Origin: Rhizophagus clarus | Taxonomy: Eukaryota > Glomeromycota > Glomeromycetes > Glomerales > Glomeraceae | Direction: 5' to 3' | Assembly: GCA_015698045.1 (NCBI GenBank) | Contig: BLAL01000051.1 | Location: 186,001-250,000 of the forward strand | Length of the DNA: 64,000 bases | Part shown: piece after piece, positions 56,031-64,000 of the stretch | Layout: every line of letters starts with the position of its first letter | Position numbering within the stretch: position 1 is the stretch's first letter | The notes under the pieces: model-generated | What the model was told of the DNA's origin: nothing | The model's database searches: none | Seen by the model: the letters and a program-made list of their open reading frames with translations, nothing else | Position numbers and translations under genes: made by a program

Positions 56031-56182
56031 AAAGATTGTGTGATAATTGTATGATAATTGTGCGATAATTGTGCGATAAATTTTGAGTATACAGAAATTG
56101 TATATTTTTTATACGATTTCTGTATGCATGAAATTTATTACACAATTATCACACAATTATCGCACAATCTTTTTTCATAGGG
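56031..56182. mobile_element. 152-bp foldback MITE with GATAATTGT subrepeats
   Basis: Ends CCCTATGAAAAAAGATTGTG and its complement at 56163-56182 form long inverted arms containing three to four [AGC]TGATAATTGT/GCGATAATTGT subrepeats. A short central loop is itself palindromic (ACAGAAATTGTATA...TATACGATTTCTGT). Confidence 0.8.
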
Positions 56183-56294
56183 ATCGTAACACAAGTCATT
56201 TATCATATTTTTGCTAATTTTTCTATCTTTTGATTTTTTCTATTCGTGACAAATTAAGTGAATCTTGTTAGATTGTTTTGTGTGAGAAGCAATA

Positions 56295-56660
56295 CAGTTG
56301 ACACGAATTTTGATATAACGAATTTCTTCAGTGTTACCGACTAACATCAGAAAATTCTCATATATAACGAAGATTTTACAGATAAATTTTAAAATAAAGG
56401 GCAATTTGATGTTGGATTTCATGAAATTCTTCTAAAATAAGCAATTTTACTATTTTAATCCATTTTATAAAAGATAAGTAATTTATAATTCGCAGTTTCC
56501 TTTACTTGATATTTTACAAATATATTGATTTTTTATATTTTACCGCATTATACCAAATCTTTCCACTACACTGAATAATTCGTTATAGCATTAATGAGCT
56601 TTCTTATAACGAATGACTGATCTGCTTGGACGTCTACTTCGTTATATCCAGGGCCGACTG
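56295..56660. mobile_element. 366-bp pogo/Tigger-like MITE with TA target site
   Basis: Left end CAGTTGACACGAATTTTGAT then ATAACGAA; right end complement CAGTCGGCCCTGGATATAAC then GAA. TA flanks both ends (56293-56294, 56661-56662). Internal ATATAACGAA repeats and short inverted ends are as in pogo/Tigger-derived MITEs. Confidence 0.75.
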
Positions 56661-57039
56661 TATAGTGTTTGTTTTCAGCAGCTTTTTATTAAGCTTTCCG
56701 TGTAATGTTGATTAAGCGGATATAACAATTTTAAGATAATTCATTTTAATTATAGGAAATCAGATAACAAAAATTACATTTAATTTGAGTGATCTGTAAA
56801 CAAATAAATAAATCCTTCAATTCAATCATCGACCAACTTAATATCCACAAATTAATAATTGGCACACCAATAGTATAAAATATTTATTATTTGAATTGAA
56901 TTATTCGTATCACATTAACCAAATTGAATTTTAATATTAAAATATGCAGTGTTTAGATTTCCAAATTTATATCCAAACAAAAAAAACATGAATAGTAAAA
57001 AATAAAAATAGTTATTAAGTTTTAATAAGTAATAAATTA

Positions 57040-57750
57040 ATAAAATAATCAATCAATCACATATAAAATAAACCAGACGATGCAGAAATACCAATTCTTT
57101 TCACTTACATTGATTGCCTCACTCATATTTTTTAATTTAAACGATCATATATATTTATGAACAGAATTTCACATCAGAAGCGAAATATGAAAAATTATAA
57201 GCAATAAATGTATAAAATTATCAGTCATTGACGTATAAAACAACCCTCCTAATGCAGCAACACCAATGCTTTTCAACCACATAGATTGCCTCACCCTTTT
57301 TTTTTAATCTAAATGTTCATCGAAATCTAAAGCTAAAATTCACATCATAGGTAAAATGTGAAAAATTCTAAGTAATAGATGTATAAAATAATCAGTCATT
57401 GACGTATAAGACGACCCTCCTAATGCAGCAACACCAATGCTTTTCATCCACATAGATTGCCTCACCCTTTTTTTTAATCTAAACGTTCCTCGGAATCTAA
57501 AGCTAAATTTCACATCATAGGTAAAATGTGAAAAATTCTAAGCAATAGATGTATAAAATAATCAGTCATTAACATAGAAAACGACTCTCCTAATGTAACA
57601 ACATCAATGCTTTTCGCTCACTTAGATTGCCTCACCCTTTTTTTTTTGTTCATAGGAATCTAAGCACAAAATTTCACATCAGAAGTGAAATGTAAAAAAT
57701 TCTAAGCAATAGATGTATAAAATAATCAGTAATTGACAAACAAGATGACT
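57040..57750. repeat. Tandem array, four to five ~165-175-bp units
   Basis: Units contain ATAAAATAATCAGTCATTGA, ACCCTCCTAATGCAGCAACA, ATAGATTGCCTCACCC and CACATCATAGGTAAAATGTG, recurring near 57060, 57210, 57385, 57550 and 57712 with increasing divergence at both ends. The array abuts the truncated 3' end of the oxidase pseudogene, so it may have expanded from its 3' flank. Confidence 0.85.
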
Positions 57751-59011
57751 CTTCCGGTACTTTCCATGTATCATAATTTACCGTATCATCATCAAATTTC
57801 AGCTTAAAGTTCCAAGCTCGATGAGTGACTATCGGAGTTCTTTTTGGATGTTTTAGAAGGACTTTATATTGTTTGTTGGCACAAATAGTCATTGCATTTT
57901 GTTTTTTGCGATACTCGGATAATTTGTCTGGAGTTAAAGATACTGCGCTCAAAGTTCTTTCCCATGATTTTATCCAAAGTACGTCTTCTAAAGAATCAGT
58001 CGGATTCCCTGATAATAATAGAACATTGTTAAAAAATCTGAAGATGTAATTACGTTTGAAATAAAATAGTCCTTATATCACTTGACGCATTAAATGGCTA
58101 ATAAAATATTTCAATTCCGTCAATAAGACCTGTTCTCATCTTTTCTACGTAGTTATGAATATCCTTCTCAGTAAATGATACTAATTTAGGATAAACATTC
58201 TTCATTCGAAGATTGTACATTGGCTTAACAAGCAAAGACACTTTGTAAATGATACCCAAGAGTCCTATAAGAATAATTAAGGTCATATCATTTTAGGATC
58301 TAGCAAATCTTCCAATACTTTATATATTTACTTACCCAAATTGACACGTGCAGCTGACATGTCTTCACGGCATATTTCGTCAGAGAATTTGCATAAGTTA
58401 CCTTTGGCATCAATTATTTCTAAACCAACAACTTGTTCGACAATTGTTCTTGCATAAGTTTTAGCATCATAAAACCCAGTTGTGACAACTCCCCCAATCC
58501 TGACACTATCAAGAACAGTCATAGACTCGATTGTCAATGGCGGTTCATAATTTTTGAGATAGTTGTCAATTTTTGAGATTTGTGCACCTAATTTTTCAAA
58601 TTAATTATTAGTACAGATTTAGGATAAGAATGAGACCATCCACATTTCCAATTTACATACCAGCCTCCGCATGAACCACCCAACAATTTGTTCTCTTTTC
58701 CACATTGATGCATGACAAATGATCATCTAAAATCACCAAATAGTTATTTGTCTTCGATAGAGTACTCCAGGAATGCCCCTGAGAAGCACATCGAATCTTT
58801 TTATTACATTTGTTCGCACAATTTACAATATTAATCAAATCATGAAGGCAAGTCAGATAGAAAAACTTTTCCGGATTATAACTAATGGTTCCTGCCCAAT
58901 TCGTCCATTTTTAGATTCATCTGAAGTTGCATTTTCCGTATCAGAGGCGAGTTTGTTGAGTGTGTTGAGATATAGATTTTTGAATTCGTCATCATCAGAA
59001 ATTTCTTCCAT
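57720..59011 (-). pseudogene. D-arabinono-1,4-lactone oxidase-like FAD enzyme, pseudogene
   Basis: From ATG 59011 the product begins acidic. After a one-base frameshift near 58912 it reads TNWAGTISYNPEKFFYL and then the FAD_binding_4 core: KKIRCASQGHSWSTLSKTNN (GHS-W-S, the flavin-linking His of sugar-lactone oxidases), HAEAG, LTIESMTVLDSVRIGGVVTT. Introns at about 58664-58591 and 58335-58262 splice in frame. Lesions: the usual SHGA after GGVVTTG is FYDA; a TAG replaces the Trp of IEIFYW (about 58107); two TAA follow; the C-terminal HWAK region is missing. A later piece, WERTLSAVSLTPDKLSEYRK, survives. Intact homologues make erythroascorbate in fungal mitochondria or act on related sugars. 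This copy is dead. Confidence 0.8.
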
Positions 59012-59795
59012 TGTAAACGGAAGATGAGAAGAATCAAATTGTTGTCAATACACATATAAATAAAAAATTGATCAGACAACGATCATTTTGCATTGGCGTA
59101 ATTTTGCATCACACACGATAATCACTCAGGTATATGTCTATTGATACAGCTGGATTTGAAAGAGCATCAGCGCTATCTGCTTGATAATTCCCAAAATTTG
59201 ATGTCGCCTCGCATAACAAAACTTACACGAAGGTGCTTTCGCATTTTATTAAACAGTTTGATGTATTCTATTTACGCCACAATAAAATGATCATATGCTT
59301 CGTTACAGGATCATACAAATAGATGCTTTATTAATGGTTTTTTAGATACAAATAGATGGTAGGAATTACGAAATGAAATGAAATGTATGATGCTATCAAA
59401 GAAAGGAGTGAGTATGCCATTTAATGCGAGTCCCAGCATCACATTATTTCTTTGCTATCAATTTTTGGAGAATATTGCATTTATGACAAAATTATTTCTC
59501 TATCTATACACCTATCTACTTTGCTAACTAACTACAAGATTCTCACCTCCATATCTATTTTTACACTAAAATTACAAAATAAATTACATAAAGTTTGAGA
59601 ATAAATTATTTTGTGCAATTACTTATTCCTGTGATACATGTACGATTACTATAATATTACTGCGCATTTATTTATCAAGCTACGATAAAGCTTGATCGAA
59701 AAATAATAGCACACTTTGCTTTACACGATCCCATAACTCACTCCATATGAAAAAATTATAAAATTTCTGGTAAATTTGCACCATTGCTTTATTGA

Positions 59796-60101
59796 TCAAA
59801 TTACTTGAGAACATTCACATTGCTTATAAATTTCTTCCGAATCCTTCTTACACCTTTTGCAATATAGATGTGAGTGATGATTGCATTTTTCACAAACCTT
59901 ACAACCATGCTTCCACCCTAAATATATGCCATTTTTCAAAATAGTTCTGCCCATCCCTTGATCTGTTGATCTGCGGGAGATGACTTGCCCTAATAGCTTT
60001 TCCTGATAGCATATCCAGTTGTTTTTTTTTTTAAAAAAGGTAAGTAATAGCGCGGATATTAAATCAGCAATATTACAGATCGTGAAATCATGCAACAACA
60101 T
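59796..60101 (-). other. Cys-rich zinc-ribbon-like gene fragment
   Basis: Open frame ending HGCKVCEKCNHHSHLYCKRC then KKDSEEIYKQCECSQVI and stop; ATG at 60101. The CxxC-x8-9-CxxC pairs suggest a double zinc ribbon. Similar Cys preambles precede many AM-fungal kinase-like proteins, but no kinase domain follows here. It may be a relic. Neighbouring 59080-59790 and 60114-61950 are spacer with no gene seen. Confidence 0.35.
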
Positions 60102-61958
60102 TACTAAGAGCAATGAAGATAAGTTGCGGAAAATACAGGAACAACATTACAAATTTGAGTCTATGAAATAGCAATGTTATCTGACGCTAAAATTTTTATA
60201 AACTGAATTTGTCAAAAACGAACATTTATCAGATGCAACAGAATTATTTAAAAATTCTGATCAATTTGCATTATTTTAATGAACATTGACGTAAATTTTA
60301 AAAATATAAAAATTGCGATTAATTTTGTTGGCTGAGACTGAGCAAAAACGGTCTTTGCTCTATATCAATTAATAAAATAAACTTTTTTAGACGAAATTCA
60401 ATAAATTTTAATAAAATGTTATTAAAAGATTAAAAATCAGCGTATAATTAAAATATCAGATCTTTCCATTATTTTTCTATAGATGAAAATATAATTATTT
60501 TATGTACAGTTAGAAATTTTTTATATTATTTTTACTTCATCCATTTTAAAATGTGTTAATAATGTGTAATGATAGCTTAAAAAACAAGATTTGAATATTG
60601 GTGATTGATCGTCAAAAGTATGTGTAATTTATTATTTCATTCTCTTACACAAATATTAATTAGTTAACTGTGAAAGTATTTTATTTTAAAGAATGATCTG
60701 CGGATTATTATGCAGAAAATTTCAAATTGATAAAACAAAAAAAAAATTATTAAACGACCAATTTTATTTGCAAAAAATATATCAAAGTATTACGCCAAAT
60801 TAATATTGTAAAGATATTGAAAACTTATTTGATTTTTTCTCTCACGCCCGTTTTTAAAATTTTCAAGTTGTATTGTTTCAAGAAAAAATATATGCTTAAT
60901 ATTGTTATATATTTAGAAACAAATATAATAATTAATATCGCTTATGTTTCAGATTAATTTAATTTTATTAGATCCAATTTATTATTTGTTTCAGACTAAA
61001 CTCACTTTGCATTGTTTAGTGACATAATTTTCAATATAAAACTATTTTGTCTAATAATTTTAAAAATAAATTTATGATTAGATACATGACACAATATAGT
61101 CAAAAAGTCGATAAAATTTCTTTGATACTAACTTGTTTCTACTAAAGTATTTTAAATCAGACAATATTTGCATTATTAAGTCATTGAATATAATATTTAG
61201 TTGCAATTGTTTATTCAGTTCTAGGCATCAAAGAAAATAAAATACGCGTCATTATGATGTGCGTAATCTAGTATTGTAGAACTGTAAATAATTTTATTTT
61301 TGAAGAAATATTATTTATAAATATTTATATGAATTCACGTTATGTATTTAACATAACAATGTAATATTATTCAATTATGTGAATAATCAAAATAATTAGA
61401 TAAAATATCTTCGTTAAAAAATATGCTTTTCTATTTCAAAAATTTAATAGAATCAAATAAAGAATTCTTTTTATTTATAAATCAATCTTTAATAGAATTA
61501 TCATTTATTTTTTAGATAGAACTGTAATTGACTCAATATCAATAAAATTTATTAATGAACCTGTTCTTCTCCTTTTCATAATTAGATTACTCCTTAGCTT
61601 TATTCACTATCATCACAATGTTTAATAAATTGTCTCACGTTTATTTTATGTACAATATTCATGAACTAAACTAATTTATCAAAATTTTGTCGGTTATATT
61701 TTATGTAACACTAAATTGTGTAATCTAAGCATTTTTAATAAATAAAAAACAAATTGAAAAAACTGTAAAACTCTTCATTAATTAATAAATTAATTAAATC
61801 AATCGCATGAAAAGATATCCCTTATTATCAGAATTAGGGAAAGCATTTTCTATTTAGGTTGGGTCGTATAAGTTACTGATACGTTAACTATAACATTAAA
61901 ATATTATAAATTTATGACGTATAAAATTATAGTTGTGTCGGATAATCTGATATTTTTT

Positions 61959-61967
61959 ATATATAAA
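61959..61967 (+). promoter_or_regulatory. TATA box (TATATAAAG)
   Basis: Located 28-36 bp upstream of the ATG at 61995. Confidence 0.5.
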
Positions 61968-61994
61968 GAGTTCTGTGTAAAGAATAAAAAATAA

Positions 61995-62456
61995 ATGCTG
62001 CAAAAAATGAATTTTATTATTTTTCTATTATTAATTTACTTTATGAAGGCTTTAGCAAGTCAGCATCCTACGAACTTCTTATATAATCGCCAAGCGATTG
62101 ATAAGTTAAGCGGTTTCAGAAATTGCACCGATTATGATTATCCTATAAAATTAAATGAGTTTGATTTCGTTCTGTATCCAATTGTTGTTGGAAAATGGTT
62201 CTTTACAAAATTTACTGGAGTCAATGAAGTTGCAATACAGCAAAAAGCAACAATTACGTTATCATTTTCTTTAGGCGGTAAAACGTCAATTAAACAATTA
62301 GATTTTTGCAGTATAATTGAATGTCCTTTTGCAGCTGGAAACTTTAATGAATCTGTATTAAATTTCTTACCGTCAGAAGCTAATGATCCTGTTAATACGA
62401 ATATTATTTTTGATACCAAGTTTGAAGGTGAATTTTATAAAATATTTAAATATTAA
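61995..62456 (+). CDS. Secreted ML-like (lipid-recognition) protein
   Basis: Intact 153-aa ORF. A signal peptide is evident (MLQKMNFIIFLLLIYFMKAL then AS|Q); translation could also start at the second Met. The mature part has FRNCTDYDYPIKLNEFDFVL, YPIVVGKWFFTKFTG, QKATITLSF, and LDFCSIIECPFAAGNF. The Cys spacing and the P-x-V-x-GK strand followed by a CP-x-x-G turn resemble ML (MD-2/NPC2-related) domains, which bind phospholipids or sterols. The match is by pattern only. Small secreted ML proteins are common in AM fungi and could be apoplastic. No damage. Confidence 0.55.
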   Translation: MLQKMNFIIFLLLIYFMKALASQHPTNFLYNRQAIDKLSGFRNCTDYDYPIKLNEFDFVLYPIVVGKWFFTKFTGVNEVAIQQKATITLSFSLGGKTSIKQLDFCSIIECPFAAGNFNESVLNFLPSEANDPVNTNIIFDTKFEGEFYKIFKY

Positions 62457-62639
62457 TTTTTTATTATAATGCATGACTTTGTGTATGAACAATAAATTAA
62501 ATAAACTTTAAAGTGTATGACAAAGAAAGTAGTATTAGTATTTTTTCTTTTGTCGCAAAGAAAAAAAAAATTCCCAAATAGTTCTTTTTTTAAATGCCAC
62601 GGATCTTTAAAAAAAAATAAAAAATGCAGTGGATAGAGA

Positions 62640-63030
62640 ATTCTATCAATAATTAGTTGAACAAATTTTATAAATTTGAGGATTTTGAAAATATAAAGCT
62701 AATTTATGATGGTCAGTTCGTAAAAAGTATATAGTGCGATTTACAGAGATTATCGTGTAGCGATGAAGCTTTAAGTTATGATAATGAAGAATACGCTGAC
62801 GAAATTGTTAGATAGGTTCGTGATAAAGTTTATATTAATTCAAACTTCCATTAACGTTAAATAATATTATTTTTTTTTGTATTGATAGATTCAACCTCAT
62901 CGACAAACGTCTCATCATACTAACCATATCGCAAAATTACTTGGAGTAACTAGAGAAGCTTTATCAACATTCGTCAACTTAATTAAATTTAACTTACATG
63001 CTTACTTATTAATGATTTTTCCTTATTATT
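62640..63030 (+). pseudogene. Decayed gene fragment, unknown
   Basis: Reads FENIKLIYDGQFVKSI, a TAG, DLQRLSCSDEALSYDNEEYA then DEIVR. After a roughly 75-bp gap resembling an intron it reads QPHRQTSHHTNHIAKLLGVT then REALSTFVN. The spacing of conserved-looking blocks suggests an old gene. The LLGVTREAL phrase resembles a helix in Spo11/TopoVIA-type winged-helix domains, too short to claim. The rest of 62460-64000 has no supported gene. Confidence 0.3.
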
Positions 63031-64000
63031 AAAGGGGAATGTAAAGTATTTTCTCTAGTATTTGAATATGTTAATAATGTAGAAATGTTTAAATTTCTGC
63101 GAATTAATAGTAATTTCATTAATTTGTATGAATATTTAAATATAACTGTTCAAATAGCAAAGTTATTATTATGTTTACATGAATAAGATATTTTTGGCAT
63201 CGATCTTGTAAGCACTAAGAATATTTGTATTTTATAATCGATTTGAAGTGATTTCTTCTAATTATTATAATATTTAGATTTTCAATATTCTACTTGATAA
63301 TAATAATAATTTTAAATCATCAAGTTTTGGTCTTTCAAAAAGAATTAAGAAATGTGAACAAAGTAAAGATCAAGACAAAATTGATTTTGGATATATTTTA
63401 AACAATATAACCAATATAACTTCTAATTATTTGAATTATTTGAATAATAAAGAAATTAATAATCTAATCAAAGGTAAGACATTGTTCTTCGAAGGTTGTT
63501 CATTTTTACAAATTGTTTAATTTATTATACACAACTAATTAAACATGAATACATCATGCGATAAATGTATTTGGATGATGACCAGTGTGTCATAAATTTG
63601 GGTTGTTGGATACTCAAAAAAAACTACTCTCAAGTTTTGTGTTTTAACCGTTTTAATAAAATAATTTATCAAATGATTCGAAATTTATTTCTTCTACCGC
63701 CTATTCATCTTCCTCATCTTCAGCCTCTGTATTATCCTCTTCACATTTTAACATTTTTTTAAAATAAGAAAAATTTTATTTATTTGTCAATAGTAATAGT
63801 GTAATGCATAAATAAAAAAATAATATTTAAATATCATTGAAATGTATAGTTCATTTAAATGCATCAATCAGCTATCATAATAATGTCTTAAAGTTTTATA
63901 AAGTTACTTAAGTACACGGTGAATATATTTATTTTTGGTAAGAATCAAGATTTTTTTTTTTAAAGAATCGACACCAGTTTGATAAAATCAAAATTTATTT

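Noticed and set aside
57674..57952. Treating this as a separate 92-aa gene
   Set aside because: Its content continues the FAD oxidase frame from upstream; the last ~20 residues run into the tandem repeat array.
1..64000. tRNA genes, rRNA genes or CRISPR arrays
   Set aside because: No cloverleaf B-box (GGTTCGANTCC) with a matching A-box, no rRNA-like block, and no regularly spaced short repeats with unique spacers were found by eye; the listed tandem repeats have long units without spacers.

Overview
The window is AT-rich eukaryotic DNA. It has compact genes with short GT-AG introns (about 60-95 bp), TATA boxes about 30 bp upstream of several start codons, and many decayed transposons. A MATA_HMG-type gene, a SUR7/PalI-type membrane protein, a SWIRM protein, tandem CCCH fingers and an F-box protein all point to a fungus. 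The extreme AT bias, the repeat load and the style of the multi-copy families most resemble a Glomeromycotina (Rhizophagus-like) arbuscular mycorrhizal genome; that assignment is inference. I saw no rRNA, tRNA or CRISPR.

Layout: (1) 1-13.0 kb is a transposon-dominated block. It holds a Myb/SANT gene with a PPPSS-repeat tail, a broken Tnp2 (CACTA/EnSpm-type) transposase, a divergent Ser-rich gene, and a coiled-coil gene interrupted by a complete 3.81-kb hAT element (8-bp target duplication, conserved ends, damaged transposase). (2) 13.2-21 kb carries small host genes (SWIRM, coiled coil, CCCH) and relics (SUR7/PalI pseudogene, C2H2 fragment, a TAGTAC-rich repeat element). (3) 21.3-29.9 kb is a young Ty3/gypsy LTR retrotransposon with LTRs that look identical (445 bp each), inserted into an already broken gene. 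It carries an in-frame stop between protease and RT, an extra Cys-rich region between RNase H and integrase, an accessory ORF overlapping integrase, and an antisense basic/coiled-coil ORF. (4) 30-46.7 kb has lineage-specific genes separated by AT-rich spacers: a three-exon 420-aa protein, a frameshifted Cys-rich protein, a seven-exon SWIM-RING protein, and a MATA_HMG gene. (5) 46.7-64 kb holds an F-box gene, a SUR7/PalI gene, a cluster of three or more MITEs, a roughly 170-bp tandem array, an FAD-linked sugar-lactone oxidase pseudogene, and a secreted ML-like protein.

Many genes carry just one in-frame stop or one frameshift while the rest of the frame and the splice sites remain intact. I therefore assembled several multi-exon genes by joining splice sites by eye. 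Those exon models are reading-frame-consistent but not confirmed by transcripts.
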